Shown: positions 21,104-30,050, numbered from the stretch's first letter. The stretch is 34,062 bases of DNA from an uncultured Bacteroidota bacterium (GCA_937127285.1 CAKZLV010000040.1:1-34062), one strand, 5' to 3'. A program made the numbers and translations. The notes: generated by a model from the letters alone, not told the origin.

Positions 21104-21895
21104 TCAGGTCGAGGATTCTGTCCCCGTCTCCGACGCGTTCCCGCTTGCATTCCTACTCGCATTCCCACTCGTAGGGCGGCTCGCCGTGTCGCTCTCGTCG
21201 TCGCCCCGGTCGGTGGGATGGCGGGGTGCTTCCTGGAGCCCCCGGTGCCGGATGTCCGTCCCCTCGATCATGAAGACGATGCTCTGCGCGATGTTTTTCG
21301 TGTGATCGGAGATGCGCTCCAGCGACTTGCTCGTTGCCAGAAGGTAGGCGATCGCCTCCGACCGCTCCGGCGTGCTGCGAGACCGATCGATGAGCCAGTC
21401 GAACGTGTCGGCATGCAGGCGGTTGATCTGCAGGTCGCGCGCGATGACCTTGCGGGCCTTCAGCCGGTCGCGTTCCAGAAAGGCCGTTTCCACCTCGCGC
21501 AGCATGCAGCGCGACATGTCCGACATCTTCGGGATGTTCGTTTCGGCGATCAAGTCCTGGGCGTCCACCAGGATCTCCGCGTTGTGGGACAGGTTGCGGC
21601 AGTGATCGCCGATCCGCTCGAAGTCGGTGTTGATTTTGACCGCGGTGATGAGGGTTCGCAGATCGGCCGCCACGGGGGCGTGCAGCGCCAGGATTCGTTC
21701 GCACTGCTGATCGATCTGCATTTCGAGGTGATCGACGGCATCGTCGCGCGCGACCACCTGGTCGGCCAGGTCCAGGTCGCCCTGAAGCAGCGCATTCATC
21801 GCGTCGGCGAACTGCTCGTCCACCCGGCCCGCCATGTCGACGATGAGGCCGCGCAGGGACTTGAGCTCTCGGTCGAGCGTGGAGCGATGGGCCAT
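21104..21895 (-). CDS. phoU: Phosphate signalling/transport accessory protein PhoU
   Basis: PhoU is a cytoplasmic negative regulator that couples the Pst transporter to the PhoR/PhoB pathway. The protein has 263 residues: two tandem three-helix PhoU domains (about 15-105 and 120-210) with the metal-binding style motifs DFERIGDHCRNLSH near 91-104 and SLERISDHTKNIAQSIVFM near 191-209. The last 50 residues are a disordered acidic tail with a short repeated element (SGNASRNASGNAS), which is extra to the family. It is the last gene of the pst cluster, 71 bp after pstB. Confidence 0.95.
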   Translation of the reverse strand: MAHRSTLDRELKSLRGLIVDMAGRVDEQFADAMNALLQGDLDLADQVVARDDAVDHLEMQIDQQCERILALHAPVAADLRTLITAVKINTDFERIGDHCRNLSHNAEILVDAQDLIAETNIPKMSDMSRCMLREVETAFLERDRLKARKVIARDLQINRLHADTFDWLIDRSRSTPERSEAIAYLLATSKSLERISDHTKNIAQSIVFMIEGTDIRHRGLQEAPRHPTDRGDDESDTASRPTSGNASRNASGNASETGTESST

Positions 21896-21966
21896 AAATC
21901 GGGTGACAAAGAGTCATCGAGAAGCGAACGCGCAGCCCGTCGGGGCGCGCTCCGGGGAGCGGGCGA

Positions 21967-22959
21967 TCAGCCGAAGCGTCCGGTCACGTAGGCTTCGGTC
22001 CGATCTTTTTCCGGCCGGGTGAAGAGCTGTTCGGTCGAGTTCATCTCCACCAGCGCTCCTATGTACAGGAAGGCCGTCCGGTCGCTGATCCGGGAGGCCT
22101 GCTGCATGTTGTGCGTGACGATGACGATGGTGTAGTCTTTTTTCAGCTCCGTAATCGTCTCCTCCACCTTCGCGGTGGCGATGGGGTCGAGGGCGCTCGC
22201 CGGCTCGTCCATCAAAACGACATCCGGCTCCACGGCCAGCGTCCGGGCGATGCAGAGGCGCTGCTGCTGGCCCCCGCTCAGGTCGTAGGCGTTCGTGTGC
22301 AGGCGGTCTTTCACCTCGTCCCACAGGGCGGCCTGGCGCAGGGATTTCTCTACGAGGTCGTCCATGTTGCCCGTGTATCCGTTCACGTTCGCCCCCCAGG
22401 CGACGTTGTTGTAGATCGTCTTCGGAAACGGGTTGGGTTTTTGAAAGACCATCCCGACCTGGCGTCGCACCATGACCGGATCGGTTTCCGGCGCGTAGAT
22501 GTCCTGCCCGTCGACGCGCACGGTGCCCTCCAGCGACGTTCCTTCGATCAGTTCGTTCATCCGGTTGAAGCACCGGAGGAGCGTCGACTTCCCGCATCCG
22601 CTCGGGCCGATGAGGGCGGTGACGGCGTTCGGCTGCACCTGCATGCTGATCCCTTTCAGGGCATGGGTGTCTCCGTACCAGAAGTGCAGGTCGTCGACGT
22701 CGATTTTCGGTTCCGCACCGGCGGGAGGGGCCGGCGGGGAAGTCGACGCGGCGGCGGAGGCGGCTGGAGACGGCGTCCCCGACAGCGGTGCCTGCTGCGC
22801 TGCGGCGGGCGTTCCGTTGCCGGCCAGGTCGGCGTCGCCGGTTTCATCCGTTGCGTCGCTCTCGGCGTCGCTCTCGGCGTCGGACGGATCGTCCGGGGCA
22901 GAAGCGTCCGGGGCGGAAGCGTCGGGGTCGGTGGGGTCGGAGGCGGGGTGGTCCGTCAT
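21967..22959 (-). CDS. pstB: Phosphate ABC transporter ATP-binding protein
   Basis: PstB hydrolyses ATP to power high-affinity phosphate uptake by PstSCA. The protein has 330 residues, against about 250-270 for the family. The ABC core starts at about 85 ([20 protein letters not shown]), with Walker [10 protein letters not shown] at 118-126, the Q-loop in [11 protein letters not shown], signature LSGGQQQR, Walker [14 protein letters not shown] and the switch histidine in VTHNMQQ. The first 84 residues are an acidic, Ala/Pro/Ser/Thr-rich and evidently disordered extension. No alternative ATG lies near the core start (the next Met is at about 106, inside the domain), so the extension is probably translated unless a rarer start codon is used. 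Confidence 0.94.
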   Translation of the reverse strand: MTDHPASDPTDPDASAPDASAPDDPSDAESDAESDATDETGDADLAGNGTPAAAQQAPLSGTPSPAASAAASTSPPAPPAGAEPKIDVDDLHFWYGDTHALKGISMQVQPNAVTALIGPSGCGKSTLLRCFNRMNELIEGTSLEGTVRVDGQDIYAPETDPVMVRRQVGMVFQKPNPFPKTIYNNVAWGANVNGYTGNMDDLVEKSLRQAALWDEVKDRLHTNAYDLSGGQQQRLCIARTLAVEPDVVLMDEPASALDPIATAKVEETITELKKDYTIVIVTHNMQQASRISDRTAFLYIGALVEMNSTEQLFTRPEKDRTEAYVTGRFG

Positions 22960-23046
22960 GGTCGTGGGGGGTCTGCGGCCGGGAGAAGAACGAAGCGGAG
23001 GGGCGGAGGGCCCGGCGCCGCGCAGGCAGGCGGGCTGCCGGGCCGG

Positions 23047-23925
23047 TCAGCCGGCACGCCGGCCTTCGAAGTAGTTGCGAAGGAGGATGGCGGTCAGGTT
23101 CATCGAGAGGAGAAGGACCATGAGCACGACGATGGCTGCGGCGGCCAGCCCCTGGAATTCGTCTTGCGGGCGCGCCGTCCAGTTAAAGATCTGGATAGGC
23201 AGCACCGTGAACTGGTCCATGATGCTGTCGGGCGCAACCACGAGGCCGGCGGCGCCGACCATGATGAGCGGGGCGGTTTCACCGATGGCGCGGCTCAGCG
23301 CGAGGATCACCCCGGTCATGATCCCGGGCGCGGCGGCGGGAAGAACGTGATTCCAGATGACCTGCCACCGGGTGGCGCCGAGGGCGAAGGCCCCTTCGCG
23401 AATGCCCGTCGGGACGCTGCGCAGGGCCTCCTGCGTACTGATGATGATGATGGGGAGGATGAGCAGGCTCAGGGTGAGGGCGCCGGCCAGGAGGCTGCTG
23501 CCCAGCGCTACGAAGCGCACGAAGATCGCGAGGCCGAGGATGCCGTAGATGACCGACGGGACGCCGGCGAGGTTGGCGATGTTGATCTGCACCATGCGCA
23601 GAAACCACCCCGACTCGGCGTACTCTTCGAGGTAGATGGCGGAGGCGACGCTGAGCGGAACGGAGATCAGCGCTGTGAGGCCCATCATCCAGAGCGATCC
23701 CAGGATGGCCGGCCAGATGCCGGCGCGCTCGGGCAGGCGAGAGGGCGATCCGGTCAAAAACTGCTGGTCGAGCCAGGGAGCGGCCTGCAGGGCGACGTCG
23801 ACGAGCAGCGTCACGAGGACGAGCACGCCGAACACCGTTGCCAGAAAGAACAAAACGGCCAGCGCAAGCCCGATTTGCTTTCGGCGGTCGCGCCGAATGT
23901 CGAAGTGGGCGGTTTCGTCAACCAT
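23047..23925 (-). CDS. pstA: Phosphate ABC transporter permease PstA
   Basis: PstA is one of two inner-membrane permeases of the Pst system. The protein has 292 residues with about six hydrophobic segments: near 17-45, 70-95, 112-138, 142-162, 200-225 and 260-283. The permease-ABC coupling loop is EGAFALGATRWQVIWNHVLPAAAPGI near 177-202, and SRAIGETAPLIMVG follows it. The order of loops and the MetI-like fold match PstA, not PstC. It lies between pstC (59 bp upstream) and pstB (87 bp downstream) in one transcriptional direction. Confidence 0.94.
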   Translation of the reverse strand: MVDETAHFDIRRDRRKQIGLALAVLFFLATVFGVLVLVTLLVDVALQAAPWLDQQFLTGSPSRLPERAGIWPAILGSLWMMGLTALISVPLSVASAIYLEEYAESGWFLRMVQINIANLAGVPSVIYGILGLAIFVRFVALGSSLLAGALTLSLLILPIIIISTQEALRSVPTGIREGAFALGATRWQVIWNHVLPAAAPGIMTGVILALSRAIGETAPLIMVGAAGLVVAPDSIMDQFTVLPIQIFNWTARPQDEFQGLAAAAIVVLMVLLLSMNLTAILLRNYFEGRRAG

Positions 23926-23984
23926 TCTGAATCTGGATTCTGGAGTTCAACCGGTCGGGACGCGGGGTGCAGAAACCGTTCGGG

Positions 23985-24965
23985 TCAGTACTTCTCTTGA
24001 TACCGGCGCACGATGCGGTTGGCAAAGATGTTCATGGCCAGCGTGATGACAAAGAGCACCAGGCCCACGGCGAAGATGCTCTTGTACTCGATGGTTTGCT
24101 GCGCGACATCGCCCTTGCCCATCTGCACGATGAACGAGGTCATCGGCTGGATGGACTCCGTCGGGTCGAGGGTGAGGTTCGGCGTGGAGCCGGCCGCCAG
24201 CGTCACGATCATCGTCTCCCCGATGGCCCGGCTGAGGGCGAGGATGAAGCTGGCCACGATGCCGCTGAAGGCGGCCGGTACGATCACGCGCAGCACGACC
24301 TCGAATTTGGTGGCACCGAGTGCGTAGGCGCCTTGCGACAGCGATTTCGGGACGGACTGGATGGCATCCTCACTCAGCGAAGCCACCATCGGGATGATCA
24401 TCACGCCGACGACGAGGCCGGCGCTGAGGGCGTTGAACACGCCGAGGCCCGGCAGCACGGTGTTCTTCAGCAGCGGCGTCACGAAGGTGAGCGCAAAGTA
24501 GCCGTACACCACGGTCGGGACGCCCGCGAGGAGCTCCAGGCCGGGCTTCAGCCAGGCGCGCACCCACGACGGGGCGTACTCGGCAATGTAAATCGCGCTG
24601 GCCAGCCCGAGCGGCATGGCGACCAGGGCGGAGATGAGCGTGATCACGAGCGTACCGGCGACCAGCGGCCAGATGCCGAAGTCCTGGTCGGCAAACTGCG
24701 GGGTCCACCGGGTGTCGCCGAAGAACTCCACGAGCGACACCTCCTGGAAGAATCCAGCCGACTCCACAACGAGCACCGTCGCGATGCCCAGCGTCGTCAG
24801 AACGCTCAGCAGGGCGCACGCCCCGAGTGCATACTTGATGGCTTTCTCCTTGTGGCTGTCGTACACCTGCCGGGTCAGATCCGCCGTGCGCGATGTGCGC
24901 GGCGACGCATCCTCCGATTCGGCCTCGGGCGCCGTCTGCGTGGGAGGAGAGGGCTCGGTACTCAT
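23985..24965 (-). CDS. pstC: Phosphate ABC transporter permease PstC
   Basis: PstC pairs with PstA to form the membrane channel. The protein has 326 residues from the ATG at 24965, chosen over an ATG 15 codons upstream because the upstream part is hydrophobic/Arg-rich and followed by an acidic N-terminal tail that fits a cytoplasmic start. Six membrane segments are visible (about 43-65, 97-125, 135-160, 175-205, 235-260 and 297-318). The coupling loop is QGAYALGATKFEVVLRVIVPAAFSGI near 209-234, then SRAIGETMIVTLAAG. The periplasmic FFGDTRWTPQ element is typical of PstC. It is 109 bp after pstS. Confidence 0.94.
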   Translation of the reverse strand: MSTEPSPPTQTAPEAESEDASPRTSRTADLTRQVYDSHKEKAIKYALGACALLSVLTTLGIATVLVVESAGFFQEVSLVEFFGDTRWTPQFADQDFGIWPLVAGTLVITLISALVAMPLGLASAIYIAEYAPSWVRAWLKPGLELLAGVPTVVYGYFALTFVTPLLKNTVLPGLGVFNALSAGLVVGVMIIPMVASLSEDAIQSVPKSLSQGAYALGATKFEVVLRVIVPAAFSGIVASFILALSRAIGETMIVTLAAGSTPNLTLDPTESIQPMTSFIVQMGKGDVAQQTIEYKSIFAVGLVLFVITLAMNIFANRIVRRYQEKY

Positions 24966-25074
24966 TGTGGGCGCGGGGAAAAGTCGAACGAACGGACGCA
25001 GAAAGGGCACGACCCGGCCGAGACGGGCGCGGTCGGTCCGTCACCGCACCGACCGCCCTGGAGGCGCGGACGGC

Positions 25075-26184
25075 CTACTCACCGGCGGATCCGGCATCCG
25101 CCTCTGCGGCGTCTGCCTCTGACGTCGTCTCTGACGATGCGCCGGCGGACGCTCCCCGGCGGAGCACTTCTTCCACGCGGGCACCGGCCCCGACGTCTTC
25201 CTGCCCGAAGAGCGTGCCGGTTACACGGTTCTCAAAGCGCTGACGAGCGAGGTCGTAAGCCTCCGGAGACAGCGGGACGTACCCGACGGCCGCGGCCAAC
25301 TCGTCGGCATTGTCCATGTAGAAGTCGAGATATTCTTGAACGACCTCCTGGTCGGCCACGTCGGCACGAATGTACATGAACAGCGGGCGCGACAGCGGGC
25401 GGTACGTGCCGCTCTGAATGGTGGAATCGGTCGGGGCCGTGCATGAGGCGCCGCCGTTCAACGAGTCGGGGTCGATCGAGACGCGGCGCAGCTTGTCGGC
25501 GTTGTTCTTGTAGTAGGCATACCCGAAGTAGCCGAGCGCCCCCGGCGTTCCGCTCACGCCGCGGACGAGCACGTTGTCGTCGGTGCTGCTGGTGTAATCG
25601 GACCGGCTGGCACCGCTCTCCCCGACGACGGCCTCCGTGAAGTAGTCGTACGTGCCACTGGCCGTGTCCGGGCCGTAGAGCTCAATCGGCAGATCCGGAA
25701 ACCCGTCGCGCACCTGGCTCCAGTTCGTCGCCGGGTCGTTCGGGCGCCAGATCGAGCGCAGCTCTTCGGCGGTCAGGCACTCAAAGAAGTCCACCTCCGG
25801 ATGGGTGGTGACGGCGATGCCGTCGTAGGCAACGGGAATCTCGATGTACGCAATGCCGTTCTCGCGGGCCTGCTCGCGCTCGGTGGTCGTGATGGGGCGC
25901 GAGGCGTCGTTGATAGCGGTTTCCTTCCGGAGGAATTTCGAAAATCCTCCTCCGGTACCGCTCTCCCCAACCGTCACGCTGACATCTGGATGCGCGTTCA
26001 AAAATTCTTCCGCCACGGCTTCGGACAGGGGGTACACCGTACTCGACCCGTCGATGCGGAGGGTTCCCGATAATCCGTCGGAGTCCTCACTGCCTCCACA
26101 GCCGGCAAGCAGAAGGACGGCGAGAAGACCGCCAATCCAGGAGAGAAAGCGGCGGGACGGCCGAAGGGCGGAGGCAAGACGCAT
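25075..26184 (-). CDS. pstS: Phosphate-binding lipoprotein PstS
   Basis: PstS captures inorganic phosphate outside the inner membrane and hands it to PstCA. The protein has 369 residues. The signal peptide ends in the clear lipobox LLLAGC (C29), so it is lipid-anchored. Phosphate-binding landmarks are [18 protein letters not shown] near 44-61, [12 protein letters not shown] near 73-84, the DASRPIT segment near 93-99, and [12 protein letters not shown] near 170-181. The C-terminal 35 residues are Ala/Glu/Asp-rich and probably disordered. It is first in the pst transporter run and lies 310 bp downstream of phoB, with which it shares orientation. PhoB control is likely from known biology, but I could not identify a Pho box. 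Confidence 0.94.
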   Translation of the reverse strand: MRLASALRPSRRFLSWIGGLLAVLLLAGCGGSEDSDGLSGTLRIDGSSTVYPLSEAVAEEFLNAHPDVSVTVGESGTGGGFSKFLRKETAINDASRPITTTEREQARENGIAYIEIPVAYDGIAVTTHPEVDFFECLTAEELRSIWRPNDPATNWSQVRDGFPDLPIELYGPDTASGTYDYFTEAVVGESGASRSDYTSSTDDNVLVRGVSGTPGALGYFGYAYYKNNADKLRRVSIDPDSLNGGASCTAPTDSTIQSGTYRPLSRPLFMYIRADVADQEVVQEYLDFYMDNADELAAAVGYVPLSPEAYDLARQRFENRVTGTLFGQEDVGAGARVEEVLRRGASAGASSETTSEADAAEADAGSAGE

Positions 26185-26494
26185 GTAGGTAGAAGATTGG
26201 TTGGGATCGGTATGAAAGAGGAGGGTGCATCCGCGTCTAGGCGGATCGAAAGCGTGCCGTAGAGTTGCCGGAGCGCGCCTGCAGCCGGGGCCCCGGCTCG
26301 GTGCTGCGGGCGCTCAGTGCTGCGGGCGCTCTCCGTCCGCAGGCATCGGTCGTCAAGAGCAGAGCGGCAGATCGAAGGCGCCCCCGGCGGTTCGTGGAGG
26401 TCGTTCGGATCCGGGACGGAGACGCCTGCGGTTGGCGGCAGGAGGCTGAGCCCTCGGAAGCGCCCGCCAACCGTCTCGCGACCGCCCCCCTTCA
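26185..26494 (-). other. phoB-pstS spacer with hairpin and direct repeat
   Basis: CGGTTGGCGG (26429-26438) pairs perfectly with CCGCCAACCG (26464-26473), with a small inner stem (GAGGC/GCCCTC). The hairpin starts 22 bp after the phoB stop and has no T tract, so it may be a weak terminator or mRNA-stabilising element. A 16-bp direct repeat, GTGCTGCGGGCGCTC plus one base, lies at 26301-26316 and 26317-26332. The pstS promoter should be in the remaining 110 bp; no clear motif is visible. Confidence 0.45.
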
Positions 26495-27208
26495 CTACTC
26501 CTTGAAGCGGTAGCCCACACCTTTCACGGTCTCGATGTACTCGCTCCCGATCTTCTCCCGGATCTTGCGGACGTGCACGTCCACCGTGCGGTCCACAACG
26601 TACACATCCTGTCCCCACACGCTGTCGAGGATTTCTTGCCGCGAGAACACCTTTCCGGGGTGGGAGGCGAGGAAGTAGAGAAGCTCGAATTCTTTGCGCG
26701 GAAGCCGCATCTCCTTCTCGCCGTCGCCGTTCTGGCTCTGGTACACGAGGTACCGATCGCGGTCGATGCGCAAGTTGTGCACCGACAACTGGTCTGGCGG
26801 CACCTCGTACCGGCGAGCGCTTCGGAGCAGGGCCTTCGTCTGGCTGAGGATGACCGACACCGAAACGGGCTTCGACAGGTAGATGTCGGCCCCTACATCC
26901 AGACCCTGCACCTGGTCTTCCTCTTCGGAGCGCGCGGTCAGCATCATGATCGGGATGGTGCGCAGGTGGGCGTCCTTGCGCAGCCGGCGGCACACTTCGA
27001 TGCCGTCCATCTTCGGCATCATGATGTCCAGGATGATGAGGTCGGGGGCATGGGCACGGGCCTTGTCGAGGCCTTCAACGCCGTCTCGCGCCAGCAGGGC
27101 CTCGAACCCGGCCTGCTCCAGGTTGTACTCAAGCAGGCTCAACAGGTCTTCCTCGTCGTCAACGACGAGAACTGACGGTACCGACTCCCCATCCTGGTTC
27201 GCTCCCAC
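26495..27208 (-). CDS. phoB: Response regulator, PhoB/OmpR family
   Basis: This DNA-binding response regulator has 237 residues from a GTG start at 27208. An N-terminal receiver domain (about 11-130) has the acidic pair D17/D18, the phosphorylation site D61 in [14 protein letters not shown]91 in MLTA and K113 in YLSKP. A winged-helix output domain follows (about 140-235): [25 protein letters not shown], then [13 protein letters not shown] and VKGVGYRF. The GTG start is preferred because the longer frame upstream is dissimilar and crosses a tandem repeat. Position next to pstSCAB-phoU and domain architecture make PhoB the best name; no phoR follows in the usual place. Phosphate control is an inference from this context. 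Confidence 0.88.
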   Translation of the reverse strand: MGANQDGESVPSVLVVDDEEDLLSLLEYNLEQAGFEALLARDGVEGLDKARAHAPDLIILDIMMPKMDGIEVCRRLRKDAHLRTIPIMMLTARSEEEDQVQGLDVGADIYLSKPVSVSVILSQTKALLRSARRYEVPPDQLSVHNLRIDRDRYLVYQSQNGDGEKEMRLPRKEFELLYFLASHPGKVFSRQEILDSVWGQDVYVVDRTVDVHVRKIREKIGSEYIETVKGVGYRFKE

Positions 27209-27265
27209 AGTGGTCGCTGGCCTTTGTCCGAAAATAAAGTACACCGTACAACCGTACTCCCAGGT
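27209..27265 (-). promoter_or_regulatory. Candidate phoB operator/promoter with GTAC repeats
   Basis: On the + strand, GTACACC, GTACAACC and GTACTCCC lie in tandem at 27239-27261, three GTAC cores 7 and 8 bp apart. Read with phoB on the - strand, they sit directly upstream of an AT-rich ACTTTATTTT, about 31-53 bp before the GTG start. The arrangement suits a regulator-binding site next to a -10 region. It does not match the E. coli Pho box. Confidence 0.4.
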
Positions 27266-27345
27266 GAACGCAGCTGTTGTTATCGGAGTTTTATGTTCTT
27301 TGGAAAGCCCCCCGGCTCCGTCAATTCTTTGCAGTCTTCGCCGGC

Positions 27346-27390
27346 ACCGCCCACGAACGCACTGCCCATGAACGCACCGCCCACGAACCG
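27346..27390. repeat. Three 15-bp tandem repeats upstream of phoB
   Basis: ACCGCCCACGAACGC (27346-27360), ACTGCCCATGAACGC (27361-27375) and ACCGCCCACGAACCG (27376-27390) lie head to tail. They are in the spacer between phoB (start at 27208) and the stop of the unrecognised gene at 27456. Confidence 0.8.
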
Positions 27391-27455
27391 ATGCCTCCCG
27401 CCAGATCTCGCTGCCCACTGCGGGGCGCGGCGGTGCGCTGCGGGTGCTTGTCCCC

Positions 27456-27926
27456 CTACGCGGCTTCTGACGCCCGGGGAGGTTCGTCCGATCCCGGCGG
27501 AAGCGCGTCAACGGAGCAACGCAACCGTGCAAGCGGACGCGGGGAATGCGGTTCCGGGGGTGTCGACTGATTCGCCCGGTTTCGATACCGGTATCGGATG
27601 AGGGCGGCCAGGTCGGCCGGCGTCGCGGCCGATGCCGTCCATCCCGTCAGGCGGTCGTAGGCAAGAGTTCGCAGCGAGCCGCGGCGCGACTGCCCGCTCC
27701 CGGGGGCGTCCGAGAGGGAGGCATCGGCATCACCGGCCGATCGAAAAGCCGAGGAGACGTGCATGACGACGAGCCACCGCTGGGAGACCGCGTCGGTCGG
27801 CCCCGCGTCGACCTCCCACAGGGCGTCGGCGATCAACCACTGATGATCGGGGCACCCCTGGATGACACCCTGAAACTGGACGGACGCACGGATGTCGGAG
27901 CGACTGAAGAGCGAAGACGAACTCAT
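27456..27926 (-). CDS. Unrecognised small protein
   Basis: I do not recognise this 156-residue protein. The first 60 residues from the ATG at 27926 look globular ([32 protein letters not shown], then [13 protein letters not shown]), and third codon positions are strongly G/C as in neighbouring genes. The middle is Ser/Ala/Gly-rich and the last 45 residues are Arg/Pro-rich with weaker coding character, so the true end may be less certain. No signal peptide or membrane segment is visible. It shares orientation with phoB, 247 bp downstream. The longer frame starting at 28007 adds 27 residues without support. It could still be a spurious frame. Confidence 0.5.
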   Translation of the reverse strand: MSSSSLFSRSDIRASVQFQGVIQGCPDHQWLIADALWEVDAGPTDAVSQRWLVVMHVSSAFRSAGDADASLSDAPGSGQSRRGSLRTLAYDRLTGWTASAATPADLAALIRYRYRNRANQSTPPEPHSPRPLARLRCSVDALPPGSDEPPRASEAA

Positions 27927-28449
27927 GAGAACCGGGGCGACGAGACAGTGGATATGCGGAACCGGACGGGAAGCAGGCGCTGCAATGCAGTCGCTGCCGC
28001 CGTGCACGAGCCTTCAGCAAACAGCCGGCCATGCCCGATTCCTCGCCCCGTCCGCGCTTCGAATTCTCGTCCCTCCCGCCTCATTTTCCGGGCTCTTAAC
28101 ACCCGTACCCAGCCTGCGGCCGAAACGAGCCGGCGGGGCTCCGGTCCCCCCCCGCCGGCGGTCTGTCGGCCGGCGGTGGAGGCGGCAGGGGGAGAGGGGC
28201 TTTTTTCCGGTTCAAGTGCATCCGTAACGCCGGCCGGCCGTGAGGATCCGGAAGATCCGGGAAGGGGCGGCCTGCAAAACCGTCGTCTTCGATCCTGCCT
28301 CTCGAATCATCCTGAGCGCGTGCGGCGTGTTAATAGACCATGCTGCTTAATCGATCATGCTGCCACGCAGCCCGCCGGCAGGAGGCCTCTGCGGGATCGC
28401 CTGCAGGCTATCGCCCGTCCCTGTTCGTCCGTAAGATTCCAACTGGATC
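27927..28449. other. Spacer upstream of the histidine kinase
   Basis: In this 523-bp region, GCCGGCGGGG (28129-28138) pairs perfectly with CCCCGCCGGC (28150-28159), and a run of six T residues lies 40 bp later (28201-28206). A direct repeat, GACCATGCTGC (28336-28346) and GATCATGCTGC (28353-28363), lies at 17-bp spacing in an AT-richer patch about 95-120 bp before the kinase start and might be a regulator site. Open frames crossing this region lack recognisable similarity. Confidence 0.4.
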
Positions 28450-28455
28450 GTGAGC

Positions 28456-29916
28456 ATGTCCTCCTCTTCTCCCGGCGACCCGTCGCCGGGCTCCCGGTTT
28501 CCCGGTCTCGGTGCATCCGGCGGCACGGAGGCTTCGACCGACGCTGACGCCGGATCGCGATCGGCCGCTCCGCGGGAGGCGCCCGCCGAGGCCGAGCCGT
28601 CCAGCTTCGACTTTGCCGAAGACCGCGAGGCGGAGCAGCAACGACTGGACGCCCTGGACCGGTACGACGCTCTGGACACGACGCCGGAACCGGTGTTCGA
28701 CGAGATCACCGAACTGGCGGCCTATCTCTTTGATGCGCCGATCGCCATGGTGTCGTTCATCGACGAGCACCGCCAGTGGTTCAAGGCCTGCATCGGGCTG
28801 GAGCGAACCGAAACGACCCTCGACGCCTCCGCCTGCATCTACACGATCCAGTCGGAGGGCGTGACGGTCATCTCCGACACCCGGTCGGACGCGCGACTCG
28901 CCGACGCCGGTCCTCTTCTTGACGAACCCGGCATCCGCTTCTACGCCGGCGCGCCCCTCACCACCTCCGACGGACACCACGTCGGCACGCTGTGCGTGAT
29001 CGACGAGACGCCGCGTGCCGGCACGAACGAGCGCCAGAAGCGGCATCTGCAGCGCCTGGCCGATCTGGTGGTCGATGAGATGGAGCTCCGGCGGGAGGTG
29101 GCGGTGCGAGCGCGCCGAGAAGAGCAGCTGAACGAGGCCCGCCGGGCGGCCGAGGAGGCCCGCCGGGAGGCCGAAGGGGAACGCCGCGCCGCCGAGCAGG
29201 CGCAGCAGGAGGCGGAAGCGGCTCGGGAAGAGGCCGAAGAGGCCAACGCCGTCATGACCCGGTTCTTCGCCGGCATCGCGCACGACCTGCAGACGCCGCT
29301 GACGCGGATTCGGCTCTTCGCCGACCTGCTCAAGAAATCCCTCGACGACGGCGCAAACCGCTACATCCAGAAGATCCACGCGTCCAGCGACCGCATGAGC
29401 TCGATGGTGGAATCGCTGCAGGACCTGGCGCAGGTGCGATCCGGACAGATTGCCGTCAGCCCCGAACCGACCGACGCGGTCGACGTCGTCGCCTCGGCCT
29501 GCGAGGCGGCACAGACCGATGCCGATGCGTCTGGGCAAACCCTGGAGCGGCGTCTGCCGGAGGCGCCCGTCCGCGCAGAGATCGCCCCCGACGCCTACCG
29601 GCGCGTGGTCGACAACCTCATCGCCAACGCACTTCAACACACCGACGACGGCGACCGGATCGTCGTCGACATCGGCACGGACGACGGCGCGGTGCGCCTG
29701 TCCGTGGAAGACACCGGCCCCGGCATTCCGCCCGACACGCTGGACACGCTCTTCGAACCGTTTACGCGGGGAGACTCCGACGCCGACGGGATGGGGCTCG
29801 GACTCGCGATCTCCAAAGACCTGGTGGAGGCGATGGATGGAAAGATCACCGTCGAGTCGACCCCGGACGTCGGGACGCGGTTCGACGTGGTCGTCCCGCA
29901 GGCGGACCCCGCGTAA
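28456..29916 (+). CDS. GAF-domain sensor histidine kinase, soluble
   Basis: This 486-residue kinase has no membrane segment. After a disordered acidic N-terminus (1-60) comes RLDALDRYDALDTTPEPVFDEITELAA and a GAF sensor domain (about 75-208; SFIDEHRQWFKACIGLERTET, GTLCVIDETPR). An Ala/Glu/Arg-rich coiled coil (about 205-268) leads to HisKA with the phospho-acceptor H276 in GIAHDLQTPL. The ATPase domain carries the N box NLIANALQH (387-395), G1 DTGPGIP (419-425), F box LFEPFTRG and G2 GMGLGLAI (445-452). A GTG two codons upstream (28450) is an alternative start. GAF domains of this subtype often sense redox or small ligands, but the signal is unknown. No response regulator is adjacent on the same strand; phoB is 1.2 kb away in the opposite direction, and a link is speculative. 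Confidence 0.9.
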   Translation: MSSSSPGDPSPGSRFPGLGASGGTEASTDADAGSRSAAPREAPAEAEPSSFDFAEDREAEQQRLDALDRYDALDTTPEPVFDEITELAAYLFDAPIAMVSFIDEHRQWFKACIGLERTETTLDASACIYTIQSEGVTVISDTRSDARLADAGPLLDEPGIRFYAGAPLTTSDGHHVGTLCVIDETPRAGTNERQKRHLQRLADLVVDEMELRREVAVRARREEQLNEARRAAEEARREAEGERRAAEQAQQEAEAAREEAEEANAVMTRFFAGIAHDLQTPLTRIRLFADLLKKSLDDGANRYIQKIHASSDRMSSMVESLQDLAQVRSGQIAVSPEPTDAVDVVASACEAAQTDADASGQTLERRLPEAPVRAEIAPDAYRRVVDNLIANALQHTDDGDRIVVDIGTDDGAVRLSVEDTGPGIPPDTLDTLFEPFTRGDSDADGMGLGLAISKDLVEAMDGKITVESTPDVGTRFDVVVPQADPA

Positions 29917-30000
29917 ACGACCCGTTCATCCCGTCGATCCCATCTGCCGCCGTCCGGGCCCCTGGTGCCCACCTATGCAGCGGCACGCGGCCTCCGCACA

Positions 30001-30043
30001 CCGGTCCTCGAGTCGGCCCCGCTTCTTCGGGGCGGGGGACCGG
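30001..30043. terminator. Hairpin between the converging kinase and tssA genes
   Basis: An outer stem, CCGGTCC (30001-30007) with GGACCGG (30037-30043), encloses a perfect inner stem, GCCCCG (30016-30021) with CGGGGC (30028-30033). It lies in the 134-bp gap between two converging genes, where a terminator is expected. No T tract follows. Confidence 0.45.
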
Positions 30044-30050
30044 GGGACCC

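Noticed and set aside
22111-25379. Long + strand open frames (629 and 470 codons) opposite pstB, pstA and pstC
   Set aside because: They are rich in Arg, Gly, His and Asp without domain signatures, and the - strand carries complete Pst proteins.
26185-26300. An E. coli-type Pho box upstream of pstS
   Set aside because: Only a single poor match (CTTTCAT) was found on the - strand, without the second half-site at 11-bp spacing.
27546-28547. A 333-codon + strand frame before the kinase
   Set aside because: It is Arg/Pro/Ser-rich, runs antisense to the better-supported 27456-27926 frame and then through hairpin-rich spacer DNA, and shows no domain.
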